Notes: generated by a model not told the origin, from the letters alone. A DNA stretch of 64,000 bases from Ustulina deusta (GCA_023159155.1 JAJNNX010000001.1:3472001-3536000); one strand, 5' to 3'. Counted from the first letter of the stretch, positions 31,119 through 43,449 are shown. Numbers and translations: made by a program.

Positions 31119-33016
31119 ATTGCCGGCTGGGGCTCCTCTCGAGCTGGGCTGGATGGATGGGGTTTATAAAGAATGCGGACGGGAAACGCAAAGGAAACGC
31201 AAAGGAAGACGCAGATATAGCGACGGCAGACCAGCTGAAGGAACTGTCAGGCGCGTTCGTTACGAGCTAGATGAGGCTCACGCGGGGGGCAATGCAAAGC
31301 CCTCGTGGTGGTGTGGGATGGTGCAGATGTCTCAGATGTGTGGTCGAAATGGTGTGGGTGGGAAGTTTTTATGGGCTTTCAGCCTCGAGGTGACAGGCGG
31401 TGGTGACAGGACCCTAGGATGCTCTGTGTTGGCCAATCAGAACTATGATAGTGTGTAGCTGCAGAGTGCGGGCTATTCCGAGCTGTGATCTGAGCAAAGG
31501 TCATCTGTACCTACCTCTGGATCTGCATGTGTGTGTAGGTACCGTACTTAATTAGGCATCGCCCTGGCTACTGTGGCGTAGGTATTCTGTATGTATGTAA
31601 GGCATATCTACCCTCCCGCCTGCCTGCACCTTTCTGCGTACTTACTAGATATAAGTAGGTAGATACATATGTTACCGGTACCGAGATAAGCTATAATGCT
31701 AACGCTGAACCGGCCACGTGGTAACAGCTGTCATAGGATCTCTGACTAACAATAGACCCCCCACTTACTGACCAAGTGCTGAAGAACCCATAGAAGCCAC
31801 AGGACCCGTGACACTTCCTCAGCCATACCTATCACGCAACAGACATTTCGGTCTACAATACAGTATTTAGTATTTGGCTTTTCTTTCGGATTTGTTGTAT
31901 TGTTCTGTGAAGGGTTTCCGCCAAGGCAGAAGTCTTTGTCCAGTCCTAGCTACCCCACGAGCCATTAACAACGCTTTGATGCTCTGCTCAAACGTACGGT
32001 ATACGGTCGGGTCGTCCAATTGCTGTTGTTTTTGAAATCGCGAGACAAGCACGAGTAAAAATAATGCCAGCGGGTAGGGAGGAGGAAGAATACATATGTA
32101 TTACATGGAGCCCTTCAGGTCGCTTGTTTGGAACTTATGAATCCTGTAATACACCTGGCAATGGGTTGTGAATGTGAATATCTGCACATGTACATGGAGG
32201 TCCTACCTACTTAGTCATGTACCTAGGTAGGTAGTGCCGCCAAGGTACTCCATGAGGCGACCATCAAGGTTCTCAATATCAGATCTCGGTCGGACATTAT
32301 ATGCTAGGCCAGGAGCAGCCTAGCCAATCACAGCCCGCACAGGCTCCATGGCACCCTTGGTTGCCGCCTCTTTTGCAACCGTTCGCGGCGGGGCGCAGGC
32401 CTTCAGCATGCTGGACATGCAGGCACTGGCTACCTAGTCTGGATATTAGGTATCTCCCGTGTAGTCTGCCGATTCATGCCGGCTGCTTGCTACTACCTTC
32501 CCATCCCTCCTACACTCCGGGACAATCGTATTGTTATATATCCGCCTACCTACCTAAGTCCCTACTTCAGTCCCTACTCACTCAAGCTTCTTATTTCTCG
32601 CCATCGCGTCCACCCTTAGTTTACATACATACCACGCACCTATACACCTATCTCTTTGTGGGGGACGTTGCTGCTCGGACGTCTCAAGATACGCTTCCAG
32701 GAACATCATTCTTCTGGAGCCACAGTACTCTATCGCCTGCTGTGCCTACATGTTATATTCGTCGAATACCTAAAGTCGTACCTCCATATCGCGTTGGTGT
32801 CCAAGCTCCCCCATCCTACAACTACGACTAGATCGTCCACGCTCGTGGGAATCGAGCTCGAGACGTGCGCTACGAAGCCATAAATGCCCATGCCTCCTTA
32901 GTCGTTTCGCATACGAGAGAGCGAGAGCGAGAGCGCGGTCGAATAGGCAGCCTACTATAGATAGACGACGGCAACATTGTGACAACATGATGTTTACTTC
33001 GTCAATCGCATCCACA
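31119..33016. other. Divergent intergenic region NUC1 / ZIP transporter
   Basis: Promoter region shared by NUC1 (-) and the ZRT3-like gene (+). It has many GGTAGGTA/CCTACCTA copies (31508-31516, 31650-31665, 32203-32236 and 32547-32560) and C/T-rich leader DNA from about 32300. The open frame 32301-32831 is Pro/Ser/Leu/Tyr-rich, lacks domains and lies in this pyrimidine-rich leader; I do not call it a gene. Confidence 0.55.
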
Positions 33017-34681
33017 ATGACCAACACGGGAATTGATAACGATCTGAGAGGGTGGATCATGTGCATCGTGAGCGGCATCGGTAGGTGCAACCTCGGCCGC
33101 TTGGGCTGCATGGCCCTTCGCTTCAGCTGAGTACTCCGCTAACGGCTTTGGGCTCTGTTGTGTAGCCTGTGTTCTCGGTGCCGCCATCATCTGCGTCGAT
33201 GTCGTTGTCCGACTGTTCCCCGGCAAAAGGAACTTTCGGATCCAGGACAGCAATACATTCCTGGCCTGCTCACTGAGCTTGAGCTTTGGTGTCATGGTGC
33301 GGCCACTCTGCTCACTCTGAGGCTCAACAGCTGACAGCGTAACGTATAGCTCTTCATGTCCTTGTATAGCATGCTGCCCGAGGCGAAGGAATATCTGAAG
33401 AAGTCTCATCTTCAAGACCATACCGCGAGCCTCGTCCTTATGGGCTGTTTTGTCGGCGGCTTTGTAGGCATTCAAATACTGTCGAGATTTTTCCACCAGT
33501 TCCTGCCATCACATGTCGTCGACTGCGATCATAGCCATGATGAACACTCCTTGAACGGAAGCGTTCATGGCGGCTCTCAAAAACGGTCGTCTCGGGCCCG
33601 CAGTGTCGACAAGCGTGATCAGCCCCCGCATGCGCCAGAAGACGGACCAAAGCTTCCCACAGAGCAGGTGGAAGAGAATGGACTCCCAAGTGAATCGACT
33701 CCGCTATTGGCAAACCAGAACTCTACGTCTCATTCTGATGGCCACGAGTTCAGGAGAGCAAAGTCTGTCCAGATCGACCATACGGCATCATTTAACCCTG
33801 CAACTCGAAACAGGGCCATTACGGGGGGACGACGGCCGTCTGTGCTAGAAGTGCCCAAGAGGGTTTTGTCATTCGTGAAAGACACCAGGGCCAATTGTGA
33901 TGAGTCAGGGCCCTGCTTTGGATACTCGGATCCCTGCGGACAGGAATGCTTTAAACATCTGACAACTCGGGGCAATGGCATTTCGCGAGCGGCGACGTTT
34001 ATTCGAACAAATACGGGCTACGTTGGATCTAGCATGGACAGGGTAGATGAAGATAGCGAAGGAAACCTCTCGCAAGTAAGTCCGACTCAGTATAGAAGCC
34101 GCGCACATTCACGTGGAACCCAACCGCCCAACGATCATGAATGCGATTCTATTTACTCAGACGACGTGGAGTCGCAACATCACCATCACGTTGCAGAGAA
34201 TGCGTTCATGTCCATCGGACTTCAAACATCTGTGGCTATAGCTCTTCACAAGTTCCCAGAAGGCTTCATAACATATGCCACAAACCACGCTAATCCAGCG
34301 TTGGGATTCAACGTGTTCATTGCGCTCTTCGTGCACAACATCTCCGAAGGCTTTGCCCTTGCCCTACCCTTATACATGGCTCTGCACAGCCGCATGAAAG
34401 CGATTCTGTGGGCTTTCCTCTTGGGCGGCCTGAGCCAGCCTATAGGCGCTAGCATCGCCTTCGCATGGTTCAAGCTGGCCAATCACACACATTTGACTCC
34501 TGATGCCGTAGCCTACGGTTGTTTATTTGCCATTACGTCTGGGATTATGGTCAGTGTCGCCCTGCAGCTGTTTGTCGAGAGTTTGAGCCTGAATCACAAC
34601 CAGAACTTGAGTATTCTGTTTGCATTCTTGGGCATGACACTGCTGGGGCTGAGCAATGCGTTTACTTCAGACGTGCATTGA
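33017..34681 (+). CDS. ZRT3: ZIP-family zinc transporter, ZRT3-like
   Basis: Exons 33017-33080, 33166-33296 and 33350-34681 give 508 aa. Introns are 85 and 53 nt; the first has a GCTAAC branch, the second GCTGAC. Exon 3 begins LFMSLYSMLPEA, joining exon 2's LSLSFGVM, as in ZIP proteins of the Zrt3/ZupT type. A His-rich loop follows TM3 (DCDHSHDEH), then a long hydrophilic Ser/Arg-rich loop (about 120-340) with a HHHH cluster. The two metal-site helices carry HKFPEG (365-370) and HNISEG (394-399), the diagnostic ZIP motifs. Yeast Zrt3 releases stored zinc from the vacuole to the cytosol; the same direction and place are inferred here. The CDS was extended upstream of the ATG at 33356 because that start would lose TM1 and TM2. 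Confidence 0.88.
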
Positions 34682-35327
34682 CCAGAGATGGGGAAAAGAT
34701 GAGACGAGATAGGATAACGGTGGACGCCTTTGCATTATACAATTGCTGGGACAGTAAATCACAATTCTACACGGATGGCTGGTAAGGTATCACGTTTTCA
34801 TATCATGGATAGACACCAATACATAGGGTCGCGGTTTGGCGGCGGCGTTTTGGGCGAAAAAAGGACAAACTTTGTTTATATACCTAGCATTGGGGTTGAA
34901 GCAGGAACTTGCGGGAGGACAGAGAAGGCTGAAAGGGGCACCGGTTGAAACAACAGTGTCCACTTGTATATTCGTACATAAAACATTAAGTCTAGGTAAA
35001 TAACAACCTTCCAGCGGCTGTGTAAACTTCCAAGTTTATAGTTTTTTTTGGAGGGGTATTTTTTCTTTCCTCTTCTCCACTCTTTCTCTTGTTTCCTCTC
35101 TTTTGCTTCTCTTTTTTGAGAACTGTTCAACAAGGCTATTGAAAATTTCCGGTGAGCACTGAGTCCAGATATATCCTATTGTTCTACAATTCTCGACATC
35201 GGCCAGGTCTCCTTACGTGTCTTGCGAGAGTATTATTCTATCCTTGTACTTATATATGGTGCATTCGAGGCGCCACCCTCTTCGTTATTTCGGTGTTGAT
35301 CTGACGACAATAGCGTATGACAGTAAT
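34682..35327. other. Convergent intergenic region ZRT3 / PEX8
   Basis: About 650 bp between two 3' ends. It holds a pyrimidine-rich tract (35041-35117, T and CT runs on the top strand). No gene is seen. Confidence 0.6.
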
Positions 35328-37427
35328 TTACAGTCTGCTTCTCTCCTCCTTCTCGCCCTGGACGAGCCCACCGCTCATCATGAGCTCCCCCTGGCCGTTT
35401 CCAGTCCCGTTCATCATATCTCGTCCGCCCTGCGTCCCCCACCACGTGACGCCGACGACAGCGCGGTCGACGTCTAGCTCGCCGCTGGCGAGGACTTCCC
35501 ACAGCCTCTGCCGTGCGACGTGGCGCATCTGCAGATCTAGGATCGCATTGCCTGCTTCGGCGGCGCGCGAGAGCCACTCGTCGACGAGATGCACGGGCAG
35601 ATACGGCAAGGCGTCGGTGAGTGCCAGAACAAGCGTCGTTTGTTCCGAGATCAAGCCAGGTATGGGCTCTGCCTGCTGATTCCCCGCGGGCGAAGATAGT
35701 GCGTCGGGGGCCGGCGGGAGCGGGGCAGTAGAGGCGCCCTCGGCTCGGAACCACAACATCTCAAGCAACGTTTCTGAGAGCTCGGGGTGCGTGACTGAGA
35801 TTGGATAGGGTGGACTTGTAACCTGCATCACGGTGCGGAACGCGAGGCGGAATTGCCGCGGGGAAATGCGCACTGGGAAGGAGGAAAGCAAGGTGTCGAT
35901 ATAGAAAGGGATCAAGGGCGCGGTGAGGGTGCTATGTTGTGGGCAGGAGAATGCACTTAGCAGGGCTGCGTGCGAGGATTCGAAGATCTCGAGGGTTAGA
36001 GATGATGGTGGGGTATTAGCTGGTGAGATGAGCCAAGAAGTAGGTGAGAGATTCGAAGTTGCTGGCGTAATAACCAACGCCTCGACCGAGGGCGTCAAGA
36101 GAGAAAGAGGGAGATGCTCGGCCGTATTGAGGTAGAAGAGTGTCAGGGCTTGGTGTACAGGTGACGGCACGGTAGCCGTTGGCGGCGGCAGTGTTTCCTG
36201 GAGGAAACGAGTGCAGGCATCGGGGTACCGAGTCAGGATGTCGAGGGATGTAAGATATGTGAAGGTGTATACTTGAAATGTGTTTCCGCCTTGTCGAGAC
36301 GAGATGAAAGACAGATTTCGCAGTACGAGGAGCGTCTTCGTTGCAAGCGTCGGCGCTGTGTTATCATTGCGTAGGTGAGGGTCTAGAAGACAGCGCCCTA
36401 CTATAGGTTGCAATGTTGATACTACCGCAAACATAATCTTCTTCAGCAGCTGCCAGAGCATTGGCCAAGGTCCCTGAAGCATCTCAAGCGATAGTTTGGC
36501 TGATTCGACAGACAGGTCAACCAGTGAGAGCGCGCAATGCTCCCACTTCCCTAACACGCCGGCTGTGAAGGATAGTAGGTCATCCTGAACGCGAAGAACA
36601 ATATTTGAGTCTCCGGCATGCTCAACGGCGAAGACGCCGAGCCGAGACAGAGGACCCATGTTTTGCGCTAGAGGTCGCGACTCGAGCTGTCGTATGCGAT
36701 TGACTGAAGAGGAGTTGGCAGGCCACTCGAGAATGCGCGCGGGTGTAATATCGTGCTCTACTGCGTGGATGAATTCACCATGCTGGAAACCTTCATCTCC
36801 CAGCATAGCTTCTACTACGGCTGGGAGAAGGGCATTGCCGTTAAGCAGCGCCTTATTCGCACCCGACAGTAAAGGAAATGCATAGGTCAGGGCCAGCACA
36901 ACAGCGCCCCTGCCCAATACTCCGGTCCGCGAGTTGTCCTCCAGGGCCAGGTTTGCCGCTGTGGCTACGGCTTGCTCGAGGGTGGACCGTAAACTCCAGG
37001 AGAGGGACCTCCTATCCTCGCCCTCCATACCCATCAAGATGCCTGCGAGGACCAGCGTGTGCTGCCACCGGCTGGATCTGTCGTCCAAGCCCTTCGCGAT
37101 AGCACGAGCCCAGTCCTCAGCACGAACACCGCTCCCCACCGGGGGCTGCCCTACGGGGAGATTCGCATTGTCGAGCTCGTTTCGGCGCACGTTGATTGCG
37201 GCCGTGTTGAAGATGCTTATGATGCGGAGACAGGTGTGCAAGCCGTCGGGTTGCTGCCATATCGAGCGGGCGACGAGGAAATGCGACGTGAGCAGGGAGA
37301 GGTTGAGGGGGTTGTTGAGGCTGGTCAGGAGCGCGCTTGTCGTTCCGAGGATCTTGTCGGTCTGGGAAGGATTGGGAGCATCTTGATAGGCGCGCAGGAC
37401 TGTCTTGAGCAATTGGTCGGCGAGCAT
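35328..37427 (-). CDS. PEX8: Probable peroxin 8 (Pex8), PTS1-terminated
   Basis: Single-exon ORF, 699 aa. The last three residues are SRL, a functional type of peroxisomal targeting signal 1, preceded by a charged tail (GEKEER). The start MLADQLLKTVLRAYQD and the all-alpha, Leu-rich body without catalytic motifs agree with my memory of fungal Pex8. Pex8 is a ~700-residue protein of the peroxisome lumen side that links the docking (Pex13/Pex14) and RING (Pex2/10/12) complexes of the importomer and helps cargo release from Pex5. The assignment rests on size, PTS1 and overall look; sequence identity could not be tested, and another PTS1-bearing HEAT-like protein is possible. A Gly/Met-rich stretch (about 670-690) lies before the tail. 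Confidence 0.6.
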   Translation of the reverse strand: MLADQLLKTVLRAYQDAPNPSQTDKILGTTSALLTSLNNPLNLSLLTSHFLVARSIWQQPDGLHTCLRIISIFNTAAINVRRNELDNANLPVGQPPVGSGVRAEDWARAIAKGLDDRSSRWQHTLVLAGILMGMEGEDRRSLSWSLRSTLEQAVATAANLALEDNSRTGVLGRGAVVLALTYAFPLLSGANKALLNGNALLPAVVEAMLGDEGFQHGEFIHAVEHDITPARILEWPANSSSVNRIRQLESRPLAQNMGPLSRLGVFAVEHAGDSNIVLRVQDDLLSFTAGVLGKWEHCALSLVDLSVESAKLSLEMLQGPWPMLWQLLKKIMFAVVSTLQPIVGRCLLDPHLRNDNTAPTLATKTLLVLRNLSFISSRQGGNTFQVYTFTYLTSLDILTRYPDACTRFLQETLPPPTATVPSPVHQALTLFYLNTAEHLPLSLLTPSVEALVITPATSNLSPTSWLISPANTPPSSLTLEIFESSHAALLSAFSCPQHSTLTAPLIPFYIDTLLSSFPVRISPRQFRLAFRTVMQVTSPPYPISVTHPELSETLLEMLWFRAEGASTAPLPPAPDALSSPAGNQQAEPIPGLISEQTTLVLALTDALPYLPVHLVDEWLSRAAEAGNAILDLQMRHVARQRLWEVLASGELDVDRAVVGVTWWGTQGGRDMMNGTGNGQGELMMSGGLVQGEKEERSRL

Positions 37428-39235
37428 GTTGGCTGCTGCTAAATGCTATACACCAGAGTCATGGCGAGCGAGACCAAAACCCAGCCCCACCTAGTCTAAG
37501 AATAAGAATAACAATAAAACTAGGTGGGATTCGCGATAACGCTTCACGGCGTTGTTCGTTGTGGAAGGCAGGTGAATTCAAGCAGTCGGCATCAGGAACT
37601 CTTTTGCCGAGGCACGCCAGCCCTATCCCCAGTCTGCTTGATACCGAGAGGTGCATGACAAATTGGGCTTAGCGTACCTACTGCTTTTGCTCAGGCTTAG
37701 ACCCGCAGGCTCAGCTCAGCCCAACACCTGCATCACTGCAGCAGGTGACTGAGGATATACTATTTTATGTATAATTTATGCCGATGGAAACGGTCTGCAA
37801 AACGGTAGGTCGGTACTACCTAATCTTCCATATACCGTCAACACGAGGCACAAGGTCCCTTACTAGTACAGCCCCTACCTTCCGCATCTTGCGCTTAGCA
37901 CGCTACATGGTTCAATCTTGCCCAAAAGAGCACATTAGCGACGTTGCAAAAGTGCTGCAGCACTGTTTTAATTGTATAACGGTACTCTACAGCAGAGGTA
38001 AAGCATGTCCTAAAGACATCAACTCAGATGGGGAGTCGATTATGCACCTAGTAGCAAATCTTATCCTTCGGGTAAGCGCATGACTTTAAAAACATCAATA
38101 AATACCTAATAACACTTCTTCATAATTACCTAGGGTCGCGGCCTCCTCGGCAGTTGCTTAATGGTAAACACGATGATGGCCGGAGTGACTAATCTGATTG
38201 CGTGTGGAGTACCTCATAGATAGGTTTTACCATCCCGAACCGGAATGGGAAGCCAACCTGAGCCACGCCGCTTTTAGCCTGAGCCTGAGCCCTGAGCAAG
38301 ACCCGGTTTTTCATAGTCTTATATGAACAAAAATCTGCATAATCTCTAATACATGTACTTACCATAGTAATTGCACAAAAACAAAACCGTTTCAAAGTAA
38401 GTTATTATAAAACGGATTTTAGTGCGCATTGCAGGACGGTCCGTCCCAGCGACTTCCTAGGAAGTCGCACGAACACAACAAAACGCAAGCGCAAGCCTTT
38501 CTTCCTTGCTACTGCCCACCCTCCTCTTAATCAATCAATCTAGCCAACAACGCCGACCGCATCTCTGGAATCATGTGCGCCGCCCATACTACCGATGTCC
38601 TATCGTGCTACTTGCCCCGATCTTGTTTCTATTACCCACCTTCGACTGATTGCCTGCCATGTCTTCTAAACCCCTTCCATTTTATGTTGTATCTGGGCGC
38701 CGGATATATCATTGACGGCAGCAGGCATGTTTAGCATCTGTTGGCTTTGCTCGACCTGCTGCCCCATCCGGATAGTGGAAAACTGTTGAGGATATTACCA
38801 GCTGTAAACAGAATAGGTCGCTTTGACCACCGGACTTACATGATACTCAGCAAGTGTAAAATATTTTAAAAAAGCTGGTAGGATCTGCTGCTACCTCCCT
38901 TTTCTCCTCCTCTTAGACTCCGTAAACTAACCGCAGATAAACTAAGAATTAGTGTAGGCATTATGCATAGCATAATGTTTAATCGATACTAAGAGCTATT
39001 TATGCCCACCTAAGTAAACTTATCCTACGATGCTTACTAGCTATTATAACCGCCCACCTCTCGACAATGCCTCGGATCCAAGCTGTCGGGTCCAACAATT
39101 CCAAAAAAAAAAAAAACAAAAAACACAGGGCACATAGTGTCGAGGAGGGCGCTCTGCTTACCTGCTCTACTGTCAAGCCAGCTACCGCTTTTTTTTTTCA
39201 GGCATAGACTTTGTTTATATATAAACAGAAATCTA
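37428..39235. other. Intergenic region right of PEX8
   Basis: 1.8 kb with no supported gene. It contains the PEX8 promoter, two adjacent perfect palindromes (38434-38446 and 38449-38468) and an A-run (39105-39125). Confidence 0.55.
38434..38468. repeat. Two adjacent perfect palindromes
   Basis: GGACGG-T-CCGTCC (38434-38446) is followed two bases later by a 20-bp perfect palindrome (38449-38468) with half site GCGACTTCCT. Both are in non-coding DNA. Candidate dimer binding sites, hairpins, or an element end. Confidence 0.7.
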
Positions 39236-39239
39236 CTCG

Positions 39240-39870
39240 GGTCAGTCGCAAGTGTACTGGTCGGGCATCTCATCACTGCACAAATGCTCTGACGTACTGT
39301 ACCAGCACAGCTCCGGACCAGTACAGGTTCAGGGAGTGGAATCGAGCCTGTACCGGTCCCAGGTCGTACTGGTACGGCGCCGACAACTGCTGGTCCAAAT
39401 CCTCGTACTGGTCCGTAGTACGAGCACGTATCAGTCTGAGGACGTACTGGTACGGGGTCCTTATCCGTACTGGTCCAGGCATCGTACTGGTCCGCCATCC
39501 AAGGCTGTACTAGTATGGAGTCGTACTGGTCCGCCATCCAAGGCCGTACTAGTACGGGCGTCCCATTCGTGCTGTTCCAAGCTCGTGCCAGTCCGAGATC
39601 GTACTGGTACGGCACACACAGCTGTACTGGTTCGAATGCCGTACTGGTCCATGGTCTGAACGCGTGCCAGAACGCATATCGTACCAGTCCGTCGACCAAA
39701 CCCGTACCGGTCCAGGCCGTACTTGGCCCAGGTCCAGATATCGTACCAGCACGGCGTCCTCGGTGCTGGCTTTTCCAAGCCCGTGCCAGTACAGCCTCGG
39801 ACTGGCACCACGCCGACAGCCATCTGCGAACGCCATGCTGGTCCTAGCCGTACTGGTCCAAACTTCTCTT
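39240..39870. repeat. Periodic array of GTACTGGTAC-type near-palindromes
   Basis: Thirteen exact GTACTGG/CCAGTAC heptamers and at least ten one- or two-base variants (GTACTAG, GTACCGG, GTGCCAG and others) lie in 630 bp. Starts run, for example, 39366, 39405, 39444, 39467, 39484, 39507, 39523, 39546; 39601, 39624, 39641, 39664, 39681, 39704, 39719 and 39743. Spacing alternates mostly between 23 and 16-17 bp, giving a period of 39-40 bp. One unit is nearly duplicated (39483-39521 and 39522-39560, the differences being C/T). Because 39 is a multiple of three, several frames on both strands stay open. I regard these ORFs as by-products. Confidence 0.8.
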
Positions 39871-41230
39871 CGTGTTGCTATACTATCTTGAATTCTGAGT
39901 TTCCCCCTTTAATAATAGCATATCTACTTTATTATCTCCCTGAATACAGCATTGTTGCGCTAAAATAGCATTGCGACTTAAATAATAATAATAATAATAA
40001 TAATCTCCCTGAATACCGCTAACTAATGTCCAGTCGCTTCCTATAGTCGCCATTTGCGGCCTGGCTGGGTGCAGAGCAGCAGTTCCGACAGCCTCTCGAT
40101 GCAAGATGGTGTAGTGGTCGATAGAAGCAGGATATTACTAGTAGGAATGGGCGTTGGAGAAATAGGGTGATGACTGCATATATAGGTACTTATTTCTTCC
40201 TCTGTTAGTGGTTAGATCGTTAAGCTATCAGATATAACAATGCCGTCGTCGTCGTCAAGGCGTGTACGAAAAAAACACGAGGATATCTAGGTCAATACGT
40301 TATGGGAAAAAAAAAACGAAACATAAAACGGAAATGAAAAGTGTAGTGCAAAACATGAAGGATTGCCAGGCAGCAAAGATTGAGAATACCGGATACAATG
40401 ATCGTCTGCCTCGTCTCACACCATCCTGCTACCAATACGAACTCGGGGCAGAGCTGGGGGTCTGTCTGGATAGGGAGCTCTCGAACATCGTCATCTCAAT
40501 CTGACAGGGCATTATTCTGTCTCGGCTGTCTAGTACCTACCTGAGATAACAACTGCCTGCCCAGGTGCTATTTACTGCCATTGACATGTACCTTGAAGAT
40601 ACCTACCTACATGTATTCTATTGCCTCCAACTTAATACCCCACTTGGTCATGGCACCCTAACTCCTGGTAGCTGGACTACAACTGCGCCGTAGCGCGCGT
40701 CGGAACACACCATCAGCAACACTAAAGAGTTCACGCTGATGGTACCTATTGTCAGGGTGCAAACGGGTCAGGGGTCTATAAGAATAATCTGGCGCGGGGG
40801 CACCTAGGTTCCCATCTACATCTTCTTCAGCGCTGGTGCGGCACTCGCTGGACGAGTATTCAAAAAACCCCATATTGGCCTACGGCCGCCACTCTCCTTA
40901 CACTATGTACCTACCTAGGTACCTACATGTAAGTAAGGTAGGTATCCCTTTAGCGCTTTAGCGGGTGAACCACCTGCAGCATGAATGCTGCCAATAAAAT
41001 GAAAGCGATCTCTAGAGCGTGTGAGAGGAAGCTGTTGTAGTTATCCCATCAGTGCCCGTTCAACTCCGTGACCTAGTTTTTCTGGATCTTAGCACCTTAA
41101 AAGATCTACATAGCTAGAACTCAGGATTCCGCCTAGGTACTTACTACCTGCCTACCGTAGGTAATGGAAGTTGTCCTAATTCGGTGTAGCGTTATGTACC
41201 TTAATTACCAGTTCAGGTAAGAGTCTACAC
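39871..41230. other. Intergenic DNA before the A/T block
   Basis: No supported gene. It holds an (AAT)n microsatellite (about 39980-40003) and dense CCTACCTA/GGTACCTA motifs (40596-40610, 40907-40943 and 41130-41165). Confidence 0.55.
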
Positions 41231-41306
41231 ATAAACTAAGGGTAGCCCACCCTTGTTGACCTGAGGGTACCTATACGTTTTAGAAATAGAAATGCTCTAT
41301 AGAATA
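41231..41306 (+). repeat. 76-bp boundary repeat, left copy
   Basis: Matches 63736-63811 at 67 of 76 positions without gaps. All nine differences are transitions. It lies exactly at the junction where normal DNA turns into the A/T block, so it is probably the end of a repeated element mutated by RIP. Confidence 0.85.
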
Positions 41307-42858
41307 CTTAAGTACTTTATATAATATAAATAAAATAAAGTATTATATATAATAATAATATATAATATATACCTAAGTATATATTATATAATCATATAAT
41401 ATAAAACTATATATTTACTTTTTTTTAAAAAATAATCTAAAAATATTTGCGGATTAATTTTTAATTTTTTTCCTAAGCTTTTATTAATATTAATACGCTT
41501 ATGTTAATATAGTATATATTTTTTTTTAAAATAATGCAGTATATAATATATATATATTTATTATTATTTATATATTTATTTTATTTTTTTTATATTAATA
41601 TATATATAAAAAAAAATACTTTTATTATAACAAATATAATCCTACCTTTATATAACTACTTATATTACTACAAAAAAAACAAGTATAGCTTTAAAAATAC
41701 TATTAAACTACTAAAATATAATTGTTTACTAATAATATTTTAGTAGTAATACTAATAGGCAATATTTATGCGTTATACTAGCTTTTAATATAAATAATAT
41801 AAGTTATATACTAAAAATAATCTAGAAATATTTTTATTAATATATTAAATAATAAAACAAAGTTATTTTAGCTGCTAGTAAGCTTTTTTGCTATATTTTT
41901 ATAAATAGTAGCATATTTTTTTATATAGTTATTAGTACTTCTATTAGATTATTTTTAAATAAATACTAATAGTATTTAATAAAACAAGTTTTTTAGTTTT
42001 AGTACTTTAAAAAAACATATTTAAACTATATATAAAATAAAGCTAGCCGATTCTTACCCTAGTAGCTTAACTAGTTATAATAATTAGGCAATAACTAATA
42101 AATTAATTAAAAAATAACTATAAAATATTTCTAGTTTATTACTAATTTATATAAAATATTAACAAAATATATATAACCTTGCTTATAGAACAGCTACCAA
42201 ACTAGAAATACTACATAAAGTTAAAACTATTAAAAAAAACATAGTACTACTTTTTATTTTTATTAGTATTTAAACTAATAAAATAGTTGTTATACGTAAA
42301 CTAATTAAAAAATAATTTAAAAACAATCTAAAACTAATATACTAATAAACTATAGCTTAATATTATTTAAATAAAAACTAATATCTATTTTGTAGCAAAT
42401 AAAAAATATAAAGGTTATATTTTTTAGAACAAAGTTAGCTATAATAAATTATTACTATTTTTTAGTTAGTTTAGTATTATATATTATATTAATTTTATTT
42501 ATTAGCTTGTTTTTTTATATTTATATATAATCTAATTTACTAAGTTTAGCGTACTTATATTTATTTTAACATAAATAAAAACAAAAAACTTCTTAATATA
42601 TTATACTATTAATTTTAATACTTAACTTAATTAACTAATAATTATTTTATATAAAATTTAATATTTATTTTAAGTATATTACTTGTTATTTTTATACTTA
42701 TATGCTTTATGCCTTAACTCCTAAAAGAAATACTTAAATTTTAGTATAAAAGTTTTTAAATTTTAGTTAAAAGGTTTTTAAATTATAATACTAGTTTATA
42801 TTTAAATTATTACATATATAATTTTTTTTTTTTTAAATAGATTATTAATTTTATTTTG

Positions 42859-43014
42859 TTTTTTTTTTTTAATTTGTTTCTAATTTATTTCTAATTTATT
42901 TTTAATTTATTTCTAATTTATTTTTGATTTATTTCTAATTTATTTTTGATTTATTTCTAATTTATTTTTAATTTATTTCTAATTTGTTTTTGATTTGTTT
43001 CTGATTTATTTCTT
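42859..43014. repeat. 11-bp minisatellite (TTTCTAATTTA)n
   Basis: About 13 units of TTTCTAATTTA with C/T and A/G variants (TTTTTAATTTA, TTTTTGATTTA) in tandem, seen directly. The variants are transitions, as expected after RIP. Confidence 0.8.
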
Positions 43015-43061
43015 TAGAAAATAATAATACTAAATAAAATATAAAAACCTATAGAAATTTT

Positions 43062-43441
<380 letters not shown>

Positions 43442-43449
43442 TTAAAATT

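Noticed and set aside
32301..32831. ORF of 176 codons between NUC1 and ZRT3
   Set aside because: Low-complexity Pro/Ser/Leu/Tyr translation of pyrimidine-rich leader DNA; no domain.
39037..39699. Minus-strand ORF of 220 codons and several overlapping ORFs rich in Tyr-Trp/Val-Arg repeats
   Set aside because: They arise from the 39-40 bp periodic array, which keeps many frames open on both strands. None has an independent coding signal.
39240..39870. CRISPR-like array
   Set aside because: Eukaryotic context, core too short, spacers not unique and related to each other, no cas genes.
41534..41743. 70-codon ORF in the A/T block
   Set aside because: Pure Ile/Tyr/Asn/Lys/Phe low complexity expected in A/T-only DNA.
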